Below are positions 1 to 8,985 of a stretch of DNA of 64,000 bases, piece by piece. Positions within the stretch are counted from its first letter, which is position 1, and the number at the start of each line of letters is the position of its first letter. The stretch comes from Clostridiales bacterium. Lineage in GTDB: Bacteria; Bacillota; Clostridia; Saccharofermentanales; Saccharofermentanaceae. The notes below the pieces were generated by a model. The model made no database searches and had not been told where the DNA came from. It saw only the letters and a program-made list of their open reading frames with translations. The position numbers and the translations under genes are program-made. Where the stretch lies: NCBI GenBank assembly GCA_017551865.1, contig JAFZKB010000030.1, forward strand, positions 186,001-250,000, read 5' to 3'.

Positions 1-589
1 TTTCGAAAGTCTCCGGTGCGACATATACGGTCTTCCATCCGACCATCGCGCAACCGTCTATCGGCTCGACAACAAAGCCTTCGATCTTAAGTGTATATTC
101 TCCGGATTTCGTCTCGAAACGCAGGTCATCCCCGACCTTGCAGCCGTCGTTGGTGGCAATACCCTGCACGAGGTAAATACCGTTTTCTGAGATCGGACGG
201 ACCTCATCAAGATAACTGGAAAAGTCATCCGAGAACTGCTTTTGCACGATCTCATTCATCGGCACGATCAGCCAGCTCTGATTATCTTCTTTACCCTTTA
301 CAAAATGCCTCCTCATCAGGATAGCATCCATCGTCGAAACATGATCAACCATCGGATGGTCTTTGACCGACTTCAGGAGTTCATCCGAAAGGCGCTCATT
401 CGTGATATTCATCATGAGATTGGCCGCCTTGAATTCTACATACGCATCGTCAACGCTTTTCCTGACGTTCTTCTTCACGCTGTAGATCGTCGTCAGGAAC
501 ATCGACACAATGATCATCAGGAGCATGATCCCGAGGAACGCGCCCTTCTTTCTTTTAATGTTGGCACGAAGTAAAGTAAGGATATCCAT
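1..589 (-). CDS. ABC transporter permease (FtsX/MacB type), N-terminal part, cut by window edge
   Basis: The minus-strand frame opens with ATG at 589, preceded by GGAGGAAATAAA, and runs without a stop off the left edge, so only about the first 196 residues are seen. The start reads MDILTLLRANIKRKKGAFLG, followed by a hydrophobic segment (about residues 19-38) and a long extracytoplasmic stretch. This is the layout of MacB/FtsX-like permeases: one N-terminal helix, a large periplasmic-type domain, then three more helices, which would lie outside the window. The gene starts 12 bases after the stop of the ATPase gene upstream, so the two form one exporter (inference). Substrate is unknown; with a two-component system next door, antimicrobial-peptide resistance or lipoprotein release are possibilities. 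Confidence 0.8.
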   Translation of the reverse strand, partial: MDILTLLRANIKRKKGAFLGIMLLMIIVSMFLTTIYSVKKNVRKSVDDAYVEFKAANLMMNITNERLSDELLKSVKDHPMVDHVSTMDAILMRRHFVKGKEDNQSWLIVPMNEIVQKQFSDDFSSYLDEVRPISENGIYLVQGIATNDGCKVGDDLRFETKSGEYTLKIEGFVVEPIDGCAMVGWKTVYVAPETFE

Positions 590-601
590 TTTATTTCCTC
601 C

Positions 602-1363
602 TTACCACTTCATGGAAGACAGCCATGCGTTGACCTGTGTCTCGCGGCTCTTTTCCTCTTCTTTATCGTACGGCGGAAGTGTCATCTCCCCGATCACGTT
701 ACCGTCTTCAAGATACAGAAGGCGGTTTGCGCGAAGTGCCGCACGAAGATCGTGGGTAACCATCAGGATGCTCTGGCCGTTTCGGTTAAGCTCCGTCAAA
801 AGGTCCAGGACTTCCTTTGTATTCTTTCTGTTCAGTGCGCCCGTCGGCTCATCTGCGAAAAGCAGCTTCGGCTCGTGGATGATCGATCTGGCGATCGCGC
901 AGCGCTGCTGCTCACCGCCGCTGACCTGCGAGGGAAGATGCGTCTTCACATCGGAAATGCCCATCTGCTCCAGGAGCTTTTCGGCGCGTCCCTTCACCTC
1001 AGATGTGCTCTTACCGTTATTCAGATATCCCGGCACCGTGACATTTTCCAAAAGTGTGAGATTGGAGATCAGGTGCATCTGCTGGAAGATGAAACCGAAG
1101 TCGTGCGATCTTAACTTCGCCAGTTCCTTCTCCTTCATCTTTACCAGATCTTTTCCATCGAAAATAACCTGTCCCGAGGTCGCTTTATCCATCCCGGAAA
1201 GTGCATATAAAAGTGTGGATTTACCGGATCCCGACGCACCCATGACGACAGTGAAATCCTTCTCTTTGATCTCCAGATCGATATGGGAGAGAACGTGCAC
1301 CTGTCCGCCGTTGTGGGCAAAGCTCTTGCAAAGATCGTGTGCAGTCAGAATATTCGAACTCAT
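602..1363 (-). CDS. ABC transporter ATP-binding protein (MacB/LolD/BceA type)
   Basis: A 253-residue ATPase that should power the permease encoded just downstream. Walker A is GASGSGKST (about residues 42-50), the signature is VSGGEQQR, Walker B is LLFADEPTGAL, and the H-loop is MVTHD. The DEPTGALNRKN stretch is typical of the MacB/LolD/BceA exporter subfamily. I chose the ATG at 1363 because it follows GGAGAAGGAAACAA; an upstream in-frame ATG at 1384 would add seven basic residues without a better ribosome site. It lies 91 bases after the histidine kinase gene on the same strand, suggesting control by that kinase and its regulator. Family assignment is firm; substrate is not. Confidence 0.93.
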   Translation of the reverse strand: MSSNILTAHDLCKSFAHNGGQVHVLSHIDLEIKEKDFTVVMGASGSGKSTLLYALSGMDKATSGQVIFDGKDLVKMKEKELAKLRSHDFGFIFQQMHLISNLTLLENVTVPGYLNNGKSTSEVKGRAEKLLEQMGISDVKTHLPSQVSGGEQQRCAIARSIIHEPKLLFADEPTGALNRKNTKEVLDLLTELNRNGQSILMVTHDLRAALRANRLLYLEDGNVIGEMTLPPYDKEEEKSRETQVNAWLSSMKW

Positions 1364-1454
1364 TTGTTTCCTTCTCCTTTTCACTTCTTATTCGTTTTCG
1401 TTGTACCCATTTTCTCCGAAAACTTATTAAGAAGTCCTTAACCTTTCTTCACGA

Positions 1455-2594
1455 TCAAAGTTTCTCATTTACCGGCAGGATCAGTTTCGCCGAAAGCCCG
1501 TCCGATGTATTTTTGAGCTCGATATCTCCATCCATCTGCATCATCAGATACTTCACGATATAAAGGCCGAGGCCGGAACCGGGCTGCGATCCGTGATTGT
1601 GGCCCCGATAGAACTTATCGAAGATAAACGGCATGTCTTCGTCAGGAATTCCCTTGCCGCTGTCGCTGATAAGGATCGAAACCGTGTTCTCCGTTTTTTC
1701 AAGAGTCACGTTGATCTTCGTTCCCGCATACTTTCTGGAATTCGTAATGAGATTTTCCACACACTGAAGAAGCCTGTCCGGATCCGCACTGACAACTGCC
1801 GTTACCCCTTTCGAGATAAATGTGATCTCTTTTCCGTCCGGGTCAAGATCCCTGACTGCGCTTTCTACAAAGCTACTGACCTCAAACTCCTTCTTCTCAA
1901 CTTTCAGCCGGTTCATATCCGAAAGAGAGTGCAGTAAAAGATCATCGGTGACTTTACTGACCTCATCACTTTTCTTCATGATGGTCTGAAGATACTGTGC
2001 ACGTTTTTCCGGAGAACTGTCCATGTTGGCTTCCAGGCCTTCCGCATAGGCGCGGATCGAGGCGATCGGTGTCTTGATATCATGCGAAAGTGTCGCGATA
2101 ACGGTCTTATTATTCTCGATGGCTTCTTTTTCCGAAGAGCGCGCTTTATTCAATTCCTTGCGCATACTGTCGAACGCCCAAGAGAATTCTCCGACTTCGG
2201 ACCCGCGATCATAAGTTAAAGGTATATCCGTATTTCCGCGCGCGATCTCGCTGGTATATTTCGAGATCTTCTTTAAAGGACGGAGCACCGTCACATATAT
2301 AAATACGCCGGCAGTAAGAAGTCCGAGTACGCATACTCCGCCGATCAGGAGGATCCTTCCGTCTTTTTTCCCGCCGCCCTCAGACTGCCTTATGCCATCA
2401 GATAAAACAGAGAGTTTCTCGGATGCCTGCTTTACATCTCCCTCCTCAAGGAGCTTTTGCACTTCATTGATCCCGACGAGGTTTTCCTGCTTTCCGGTCT
2501 CCCCATTTCCGGACGACGTAAGATAAAGCCCCGCCGTAAGCGCGATGACCAGTACCGAAAGCACGGAAAAAACGAGAAAGACACGTTTACGCAT
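1455..2594 (-). CDS. Sensor histidine kinase
   Basis: A 379-residue membrane kinase. Two transmembrane segments (about residues 5-25 and 81-104) flank an extracellular domain of only about 55 residues, followed by a HAMP-like linker. The phosphoacceptor box is TLSHDIKTPIASIRAYAEG with His171. The ATPase domain has an N box (ENLITNSRKYA), G1 box (DSGKGIPDED) and G2 box (GSGLGLYIVK). The ATG at 2594 overlaps the response regulator stop by 8 bases (ATGCGTAA), showing translational coupling; a longer frame from 2678 lies wholly inside the regulator gene and is not favoured. It probably senses an envelope signal and regulates the adjacent ABC exporter (inference from context). Confidence 0.93.
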   Translation of the reverse strand: MRKRVFLVFSVLSVLVIALTAGLYLTSSGNGETGKQENLVGINEVQKLLEEGDVKQASEKLSVLSDGIRQSEGGGKKDGRILLIGGVCVLGLLTAGVFIYVTVLRPLKKISKYTSEIARGNTDIPLTYDRGSEVGEFSWAFDSMRKELNKARSSEKEAIENNKTVIATLSHDIKTPIASIRAYAEGLEANMDSSPEKRAQYLQTIMKKSDEVSKVTDDLLLHSLSDMNRLKVEKKEFEVSSFVESAVRDLDPDGKEITFISKGVTAVVSADPDRLLQCVENLITNSRKYAGTKINVTLEKTENTVSILISDSGKGIPDEDMPFIFDKFYRGHNHGSQPGSGLGLYIVKYLMMQMDGDIELKNTSDGLSAKLILPVNEKL

Positions 2595-3279
2595 CGCCCG
2601 GCACCTCCAGCTTATAGCCGACCTTAAAGACCGTCTTGATGAACTTCGGGTCCGCAGGATCTTCCTCGAGTTTTTCACGAAGCCAGCGGATATGTACCGT
2701 CAAGGTCGATGCTTCCGACGTCATGAAAGCGCCCCATACGGATGTCAGGATCTTCTCTTTCGGCATCGCCTCATTTTTGTGCTCGCAAAGATAAGCAAGG
2801 AGATCAAATTCGCGAAGCGATAACGATACTGGTTCTCCTTTTTTCGTGACTGTCCGCGACGTGATATTGACAACGACATCTCCAAAAGAGACGATCTTTT
2901 CTTCTGTTGAAAAACCGTACGTGCGGCGCAACAGTGCCTGCACGCGGACGAGAAGCTCTTTCATGGAATAGGGCTTCGGAAGATAGTCATCTCCACCGAT
3001 CGAATAACCGGTCACACGGTCATCTTCACTCGTTCTCGCACTTGCGAAGATCACAGGTACCGTCGATACTTCGCGGAGCTGTCTGCAGATCTCGAATCCA
3101 TCGCTGTCGGGTAGGTTGATATCCAGAAGCAGAAGATGAAAGGCGCTTTTACTAAGGAGGTCAAAGGCATCATCCGCAGATGTCGCCGTCGTGACCTCAT
3201 AACCGTATCCCGAAAGCATATCCGTTATGATGGTCAGAATATCCTTGTCATCGTCAATGATCAGAATCTTGTACGCCAT
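2587..3279 (-). CDS. Response regulator, OmpR/PhoB family
   Basis: A 230-residue DNA-binding regulator partnered with the overlapping kinase gene. The receiver domain has the acidic pocket IDDDKD near residue 10, phosphoacceptor Asp53 (LLLDINLPDSDG), the T/S switch region (VIFASA) and Lys in YLPKPY. The C-terminal winged helix (about 130-228) shows SLREFDLLAYLCEHKNE and the recognition region TLTVHIRWLREKLE. It begins 30 bases downstream of prmA on the same strand, so it may share the prmA promoter. Likely targets are its own operon and the exporter genes downstream (inference). Confidence 0.94.
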   Translation of the reverse strand: MAYKILIIDDDKDILTIITDMLSGYGYEVTTATSADDAFDLLSKSAFHLLLLDINLPDSDGFEICRQLREVSTVPVIFASARTSEDDRVTGYSIGGDDYLPKPYSMKELLVRVQALLRRTYGFSTEEKIVSFGDVVVNITSRTVTKKGEPVSLSLREFDLLAYLCEHKNEAMPKEKILTSVWGAFMTSEASTLTVHIRWLREKLEEDPADPKFIKTVFKVGYKLEVPGDA

Positions 3280-3309
3280 ACCTTCTCCCCTGAAAGCCCT
3301 GCGCCGATC

Positions 3310-4335
3310 TTACTTCTTCTCGAAATAATATGCGTGCCAGTCGCCTTTCTGCTTTTCTTCGATAAGGGTCAGACCTGCTTCCCTGCACGCGGAAAGCGCG
3401 ATCTCCTTTTTATGGTCGATAATGCCGCTCGTGATGAAATGTCCGCCGGGAAGGAGCTTGTCCGGGACCATCGGTGCGATCCCCGCGATGATCTCCGCGA
3501 CGATGTTGGCGATGATGAGGCTGTAGCCTTCTTTCTTCGCGTCCTTCAGTTCGCCGGTATAGCAGTCGACATCGACCTGATTCTCTTCACAGTTCGCAAT
3601 CGCCACATCGACAGCCAGCCGGTCGATGTCACAGGCTTCAACAGACTTGCAGCCGAGTTTCGCCGCAATGATCGAGAGGATCCCGGATCCGCAGCCGACG
3701 TCGAGGACGGTATCGTCAGCAGAAAGATGTTCGTCGATAAATTCGGCGCACATCGAAGTCGTCTCATGGGTGCCCGTTCCGAAAGCGGAGCCCGGATCGA
3801 GATAGACGACTTTCTGATCATCCGTCTCGGATACAGATTCTTTTTCCCAGGAAGGGGCGATCGTGACACGCGGAGAAACGGAAAAAGCGTGGTAGTCTTT
3901 CTTCCACTCGTTCTCCCAGTCCTCGTCTTTTACATATTTATAGGTGACCTTGCCGTTTCCGACCGGCAGAAATTCGGAGATCGCGGACAGTCTTTCTTCA
4001 AGAAGTCCGATCGTCTCCTCCAGGGTCTTACTGCCCGTTGCGATATTTCCGTAGATGGTGCCGACGCCTTCAGGGTTATCGTATTCTTCTTCCTTGGCGC
4101 CCAGACGGATCCCGTCGTCAAACTCCGCAAAATAGGCCTGGATCTTCACATCCTGGCCGAGGGAATCCACGAACCCGTCGTCGGCATAGGCCAGAGAATC
4201 CGGATCGTCGATGATCCTTTTGATCTCCAGCGGATCACATACCGCGATCCCGTCCGCGCCCAGCTGTGACAGCATCTCACAGATCGCTTCAGAAGCCTCT
4301 TCGGTCGTTACTATCTCAATTTCCACCCACTTCAT
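3310..4335 (-). CDS. prmA: Ribosomal protein L11 methyltransferase
   Basis: A 341-residue SAM-dependent enzyme predicted to methylate amino groups of ribosomal protein L11. The N-terminal substrate-binding region starts MKWVEIEIVTTEEASEAICE. The methyltransferase core carries DPGSAFGTGTHETT, motif I DVGCGSGILSIIAAKLG and the catalytic-loop NIVAEII. The protein is somewhat longer than the usual 290-315 residues, mainly in the N-terminal half. The gene heads a minus-strand transcript that probably continues into the two-component and ABC genes, and it has a good SigA-like promoter at 4372-4400. Assignment is secure from the motif set. Confidence 0.95.
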   Translation of the reverse strand: MKWVEIEIVTTEEASEAICEMLSQLGADGIAVCDPLEIKRIIDDPDSLAYADDGFVDSLGQDVKIQAYFAEFDDGIRLGAKEEEYDNPEGVGTIYGNIATGSKTLEETIGLLEERLSAISEFLPVGNGKVTYKYVKDEDWENEWKKDYHAFSVSPRVTIAPSWEKESVSETDDQKVVYLDPGSAFGTGTHETTSMCAEFIDEHLSADDTVLDVGCGSGILSIIAAKLGCKSVEACDIDRLAVDVAIANCEENQVDVDCYTGELKDAKKEGYSLIIANIVAEIIAGIAPMVPDKLLPGGHFITSGIIDHKKEIALSACREAGLTLIEEKQKGDWHAYYFEKK

Positions 4336-4371
4336 ACATCCACTCTCGCTTACATTTCAGATTCGTCCATT

Positions 4372-4400
4372 ATTCTACCGCTCATGCCGTCTCCTTGCAA
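4372..4400 (-). promoter_or_regulatory. SigA-like promoter of prmA
   Basis: On the minus strand, -35 TTGCAA (4395-4400), a 17-base spacer and -10 TAGAAT (4372-4377). It places the transcript start roughly 30 bases ahead of the prmA ATG. It is back to back with the capA-like promoter at 4440-4468, forming a compact divergent control region. Predicted by eye only. Confidence 0.55.
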
Positions 4401-4439
4401 TTTGGAAACTATTTTCTAGAAAAAAATTGACAATTTCCG

Positions 4440-4468
4440 TTGCTTTAAGGACCGCTTTTCTCTATTAT
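4440..4468 (+). promoter_or_regulatory. SigA-like promoter of the capA-like gene
   Basis: Plus strand: -35 TTGCTT (4440-4445), 17-base spacer, -10 TATTAT (4463-4468). A start site near 4475 would exclude the in-frame ATG at 4467 and supports translation from ATG 4500. A TTGACA lies slightly upstream (4428-4433) but has no -10 at the right distance. Confidence 0.5.
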
Positions 4469-4499
4469 GTTAGTAGTCAAAACAAGGGGTCATTTCCTC

Positions 4500-5954
4500 A
4501 TGGGGTATAAAAGTAATCGAAAGAAAGGGACCGTACTCCGGATCCTGCTTATAATTTGCGTCATATCCGTTGCCATCGTCATTGTCATCGCAGAAAAGGA
4601 AAACCGTCTGCGCCTGTCTTCGCCTATAAGCGCTTCCCCTACTGAAGTTATCCTTTCCGGCTCTTCCGAAACGGCATTTTCTGTTTCCGCAGATGCCAAG
4701 ACGCAGGAGCCGTCTTCCGATCACATGGATGAAACTTCCGGAAAAGAACCGGTCGCTTCTTATCCGCTCTATGGCTTTTCCGAAAAAGACTCTTTTGATC
4801 CGATGATCTACTGGGACCGTCAGGCTTCCTGTGCGGCCGGAAGAAAAGATCTTCTTTCCGAGCTTTCTTCTCTTCCTCTTCCCTACTCCCTCTCTACAAA
4901 ATATAAACTTTTCCGGCAGCCGGTCTATGTCGATCTGATCGCCGTCGGCGATAACCTGTATCACACAAGCATCACCAACTACGGAAAGCAGGAAGACGGC
5001 TCATATAACTACGATTCGATCTATGCCAACATCAAAGACTACATCAAGGACATCGACGTCAAGGTCATCAACCAGGAAGTCGTTCTAACCGCCGATCCTT
5101 CCAAATGGTCGGGATTCCCTGTCTTCGCGGCGCCGATCGAATGCGGGCAGGCTGTCGTCAAGGCCGGGTTTAATGTCATCACCCATGCCACCAACCACAG
5201 CTGGGACAAAGGAAAGGATGTCGCATTAGAAGATATCGCCTTCTGGAAAAGCCAGGAAGGTGTTATCCTGACCGGCATGTACGATTCCCAGGAAGACCGC
5301 GACAAGATCGATATCGGCGAATATAACGGCATTAAGATCGCATTTTTGAATTACACCTATAATCTCAACGGCTACAGTCTTCCGAAGGACGCACCGTATA
5401 TGGTCAACCTTCTGCGCCCCGAGATCTTCGTTCCGGATATTGAAAAGGCAAAAGAACTGGCGGACATCGTGATCGTTTTCCCTCACTGGGGAGAAGAATA
5501 TCAGACGACGCCCAGCGCATATCAGAGAAATGTAGCAAGGCAGCTGGCGGAAGCCGGCGCCGATCTTATCATCGGATGCCATCCGCACGTCGTCCAGCCT
5601 TTGGAGATCCTGGAACTGGAAGGCGGCCGTCAGGTCCCCTGCTTCTATTCTTTAGGAAACTTTATTGCGAATATGCCCCGTGCAGACAGATGTGTAGAGG
5701 CGATGGCCCGTGTCCGGATCCGTAAACTGGGCAATAAAGTCTCCCTTGAATATGTAGAGGCTGTTCCCCTCGTCAATTTCTATACCCCACAGTTTACCGG
5801 CTATACCGCCTATCTGGCCGAAGACTATACCGACGAGATCGCCAGGACCCACAGAAATCCGGATGTGACACCTCGCTATGTGGAAAATTTCTGGAACAAT
5901 ATCTTTAAGATCAGCTACTATTCTTTTTCCGACGAGAAAAAAAATAACGTCTGA
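4500..5954 (+). CDS. CapA-family protein (metallophosphatase fold, poly-gamma-glutamate synthesis type)
   Basis: A 484-residue membrane-anchored protein. The N-terminus has basic residues then one hydrophobic helix (about residues 13-33), a Ser/Thr/Pro-rich linker, and a C-terminal CapA domain. Diagnostic motifs are AVGDNLYH, NQEVVL, ATNHSWDKG, FPHWGEEY, IGCHPHVVQP and FYSLGNFI, the metal-binding signatures of the calcineurin-like CapA family. The start ATG 4500 follows AAGGGG; the in-frame ATG at 4467 overlaps the predicted -10 and has no ribosome site. Family members act in poly-gamma-glutamate or exopolysaccharide metabolism, but no capB/capC is nearby, so the substrate is open. It is followed 51 bases later by the PstS-like gene. 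Confidence 0.88.
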   Translation: MGYKSNRKKGTVLRILLIICVISVAIVIVIAEKENRLRLSSPISASPTEVILSGSSETAFSVSADAKTQEPSSDHMDETSGKEPVASYPLYGFSEKDSFDPMIYWDRQASCAAGRKDLLSELSSLPLPYSLSTKYKLFRQPVYVDLIAVGDNLYHTSITNYGKQEDGSYNYDSIYANIKDYIKDIDVKVINQEVVLTADPSKWSGFPVFAAPIECGQAVVKAGFNVITHATNHSWDKGKDVALEDIAFWKSQEGVILTGMYDSQEDRDKIDIGEYNGIKIAFLNYTYNLNGYSLPKDAPYMVNLLRPEIFVPDIEKAKELADIVIVFPHWGEEYQTTPSAYQRNVARQLAEAGADLIIGCHPHVVQPLEILELEGGRQVPCFYSLGNFIANMPRADRCVEAMARVRIRKLGNKVSLEYVEAVPLVNFYTPQFTGYTAYLAEDYTDEIARTHRNPDVTPRYVENFWNNIFKISYYSFSDEKKNNV

Positions 5955-6005
5955 AGAAATGTCTAATTAGTAAATAGACCAGATAGGAAAAGTGAGGTAT
6001 TGATT

Positions 6006-7118
6006 ATGAAAAGAAATAAGAAGCTGCTTAGTATCTTTCTGTGCCTGAGCATGGTCCTCGGCGTAGCCTGCACATCAGAAAACAAAGACGGAAAAACGGA
6101 CGGAAAGCTTCCCTCCTCTGAATCAACTACTGAAGTTGCGGAAACAGAAGCTCCGACAACCACTACCACCAAAGAAACAGAAGAGACCACGCCGGTCGTA
6201 ACCGTCTCTGCTACACCAACGATTTCACCCACACCGACACCTCCAGAAATGGATAAGGACAAGTCGGAACTTTCAATGGAAGAGTTATTCAAGTTTTACC
6301 CGGAAGATTTCCCGGTCATTGACAGCTCCACGGCGAGAAAACCTATCACCGCCGGGATCTATGAGTACTTCATGGAAGGATATGACAAAGAGGACAAACT
6401 TCCGCTCTGCTCCAAAACGCACGGCGCCTGGATCAACCTGGCCGACAAAGTCGCCGACCTTGTTTTCCTCGTTGCTCCGACTGAAGAGGAAGAATCCCAC
6501 TTCCGCGAAGTAAAGGTCAATATCGAGATGAAACCTTATGGTTATGACGGACTGGGCTTTATCGTCAGCCCGGACTGCCCCGTCAAGAGTCTGACTCAGG
6601 AACAGATCCGCGGCATTTATGAATGCAAGATCACCAACTGGAAAGAAGTCGGTGGTCCGGATGCCGAGATCCATCCTTACTTCAGAGATGAACAGTCCGG
6701 AAGCCAGCGTCTCTTCGAAGAATTTCTCTGGCCGGACGGAGATGCACCGGATTTCTCTTCCATGATGGACCACTTCTATTTTGAAGACGATATGGAAAGC
6801 ATCACCGACTCTGTTTCCTGTGACAAGTATGCCATCGGCTACAACATCATCTCCTATCTTGACTGGGCCTTTGAAAACGGCTACATCGATCTTGTAGCGA
6901 TCGACGGCGTAGTCCCGAAGACCGAGACCTTTAAAGACAACTCCTATCCGTATATCACCACCGCCTATGTCGCCATCCGTGCAGACGAACCGAAGGACAG
7001 CCCGGCCAGAAGACTGTATGACTGGATCGGCTCCGAAAAGAGTGTCGAGATCATCTCCGGAAACAGTTCCCTGTCCGTCAACGTCGGAGAATCGAAGATC
7101 CTGAAGTACGATTCGTAA
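6006..7118 (+). CDS. PstS-like phosphate-type substrate-binding lipoprotein
   Basis: A 370-residue secreted lipoprotein. The N-terminus MKRNKKLLSIFLCLSMVLGV is followed by Ala-Cys, giving a lipid-attachment cysteine, then a Thr/Pro-rich linker (about residues 25-85) and a periplasmic-binding domain. LTQEQIRGIYECKITNWKEV, RDEQSGSQ and a late YPYITTAYVAIR are typical of PstS-like proteins. ATG 6006 is preferred over 6000 because GAGG lies 8 bases before it. No pst permease or ATPase genes follow; the transcript ends at the terminator at 7158-7190. It may therefore be an orphan binding protein or a phosphate sensor; pairing with the upstream CapA-like gene is suggested by the short spacing only. 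Confidence 0.85.
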   Translation: MKRNKKLLSIFLCLSMVLGVACTSENKDGKTDGKLPSSESTTEVAETEAPTTTTTKETEETTPVVTVSATPTISPTPTPPEMDKDKSELSMEELFKFYPEDFPVIDSSTARKPITAGIYEYFMEGYDKEDKLPLCSKTHGAWINLADKVADLVFLVAPTEEEESHFREVKVNIEMKPYGYDGLGFIVSPDCPVKSLTQEQIRGIYECKITNWKEVGGPDAEIHPYFRDEQSGSQRLFEEFLWPDGDAPDFSSMMDHFYFEDDMESITDSVSCDKYAIGYNIISYLDWAFENGYIDLVAIDGVVPKTETFKDNSYPYITTAYVAIRADEPKDSPARRLYDWIGSEKSVEIISGNSSLSVNVGESKILKYDS

Positions 7119-7157
7119 TGAGTTCCGATAGAGGAAGAAAAAAGATAAAACCATCGA

Positions 7158-7195
7158 AAAGCCCTCTCAGCATGTCCCTGAGAGGGCTTTCACTT
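7158..7195 (+). terminator. Rho-independent terminator after the PstS-like gene
   Basis: A perfect 13-bp stem, AAAGCCCTCTCAG (7158-7170) and CTGAGAGGGCTTT (7178-7190), with a 7-base loop. The flanking A and T runs make it usable in both directions, so it may once have served the convergent lipoprotein gene whose 3' flank is now displaced by the IS element. Confidence 0.88.
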
Positions 7196-7258
7196 ATTGT
7201 TAGGTATTCGTTATCCTATAGAAACTTTTTTCATCATCACATTCTCGAGCCATACCCA

Positions 7259-7266
7259 AATCAGGC
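7259..7266. repeat. Target-site duplication, left copy
   Basis: AATCAGGC abuts the left end of the IS21-family element and is repeated exactly at 9849-9856 beside the right end. Eight bases fits the 4-8 bp duplications known for this family. Confidence 0.9.
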
Positions 7267-7422
7267 TGCAAATTCCGTTCCAACTGCATACGCATTCCGC
7301 TAACGGCGGCATGACCTTTCCGAAAACAACGGCATGAGTTTCCGCACCGATCGGCATGGGGTTCAAAGAATGTTATAGTCTTTTCTGCAGCCAGATTGCT
7401 GCGGAAAGGAGGCATGGAAACC

Positions 7423-8973
7423 ATGCAACAATACACTACGATAATCGGTGTGATCCAGATGCGCTTGAACGATTGCTCATTCTCTGTGATCCAAGGGCGT
7501 TACCACATCGGTTCAGGCACCACACAGCGGATCTGGAGCCGCTTTGAGGCTTCAGGGTTGACGCTGGAAGAACTAAAGGCGATGGATCCCAAAGCGGTCG
7601 AGGAGTTATTTTATCCATCGGACCAGGTCCGCAGGAAGGATATTCCTCTTCCGGATTTCCAGTACTACTACGATCGCATTCACGCTAAAGGAAGCAAAAT
7701 CAATATTGCTTATTGCTGGATCGAGTACAAACAAGAACATCCTGACGGGTACGAGCAGTCGCAATTCTATGAGTATTACAACAGATTCGTAGAATCCCAC
7801 TACGGAAAACGGGATACGAAGATGGCCGTCGAAAGAGTCCCGGGAGAGAAGATGTATATCGATTGGGCCGGCGATCAGCCTTTCCTCTTGTTGGATCCCG
7901 ACACAGGCGAAATCCGTAAGATTCATCTCTTTGCTACAACTCTGGGAGTTAGCAGTCTCATCTATGCCGAAGCTTTCTTGAATGAGAAACTGTCAAGTTT
8001 CGTAGAAGGAACGGTACACGCAGTGCAGTTCTATGGTGGAATTACTAAGTATCTTGTTCCCGATAATCTGAAGACTGCAGTGTCCAAGCATACAAAAGAT
8101 GAATTAGTGTTGCAGAGCGTATATTCGGATCTGGAAGACTTCTACGACACGATCGTCCTTCCTCCGCCTCCCCGAAAACCTCGAGGTAAATCCACAGTTG
8201 AGAATCACGTGCGATATCTGGAGACACATGTGCTCGAACCATTAAAGGAAAAGGTCTACACATCTCTAGATGACATCAACCGGGAAATAAAAGAAATAGT
8301 AGCAGTTCTCAACTCCAGGGATTTTCAGGGCAGAAACTATTCAAGACTTGATGCATTTGAACGTTACGACAAACCTTGTTTGAAACCACTGCCGGGCGGA
8401 ATCTTCACGGTTTGCGATTACAAAGCAATCAGCAAGGTCCCTGATAACTACCACATAGAGTACGATGGCCACTACTATTCCGTAGTTTACACGCAATGCG
8501 GAAAGCCTGCAATCCTTAAGGCAACGCACACAGAGATAAAGATATGTGACAGCTACAACCGTTTGTTGTGCAAACATAAGCGTGCATACCGCGATTTCCC
8601 CCGCTATATAACGGAAGACAGTCATATGAGGCCAGAGCATCTTTACTACAAGGAAGTCAATTCCAAGGATGGTGCATATTACAGAAGATGGGCATCCGTT
8701 TTCGGATCTAACATGTCTGAATTTATAGATCGTATGCTTAAATCCTCCAAGCACGAGGAGCAATCTTATAACGCCTGCGCAGGGATCCTGCATTCCGTTA
8801 AGGATCTTCCTCACGGAATTGTTGAGGAAGCTGCACGGCAGTGTATAGGAATGAACTCATGCAAGTACAAGACATTCAAACAGGTTCTTGGGAGAATCCA
8901 GTCAAACACATCGGATTCAAGTGAGAGTCTCCCACAGCACGAGAATATTAGAGGAAAGGACTTCTACAAGTAA
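7423..8973 (+). CDS. istA: IS21-family transposase IstA
   Basis: A 516-residue DDE transposase. The N-terminal helix-turn-helix is followed by the catalytic core, with first Asp in MYIDWAGDQPF, second in LVPDNLKTAV and Glu in GKSTVENHVRYLE. The C-terminal region (SKVPDNYHIEYDGHYYSV) is the usual DNA-contact barrel. ATG 7423 follows AAGGAGG by ten bases; upstream ATGs at 7396 and 7414 are in frame but badly spaced. It acts with IstB, whose gene follows after 12 bases. No frameshift or stop interrupts it. Confidence 0.95.
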   Translation: MQQYTTIIGVIQMRLNDCSFSVIQGRYHIGSGTTQRIWSRFEASGLTLEELKAMDPKAVEELFYPSDQVRRKDIPLPDFQYYYDRIHAKGSKINIAYCWIEYKQEHPDGYEQSQFYEYYNRFVESHYGKRDTKMAVERVPGEKMYIDWAGDQPFLLLDPDTGEIRKIHLFATTLGVSSLIYAEAFLNEKLSSFVEGTVHAVQFYGGITKYLVPDNLKTAVSKHTKDELVLQSVYSDLEDFYDTIVLPPPPRKPRGKSTVENHVRYLETHVLEPLKEKVYTSLDDINREIKEIVAVLNSRDFQGRNYSRLDAFERYDKPCLKPLPGGIFTVCDYKAISKVPDNYHIEYDGHYYSVVYTQCGKPAILKATHTEIKICDSYNRLLCKHKRAYRDFPRYITEDSHMRPEHLYYKEVNSKDGAYYRRWASVFGSNMSEFIDRMLKSSKHEEQSYNACAGILHSVKDLPHGIVEEAARQCIGMNSCKYKTFKQVLGRIQSNTSDSSESLPQHENIRGKDFYK

Positions 8974-8985
8974 AGGTAACCCCAG

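Noticed and set aside
3136..4269. Plus-strand frame opposite prmA
   Set aside because: Antisense shadow; prmA has complete methyltransferase motifs, a promoter and a normal start.
4428..4433. TTGACA as the -35 of the capA-like promoter
   Set aside because: The nearest TATTAT is 29 bases away; TTGCTT at 4440 has the correct 17-base spacing.
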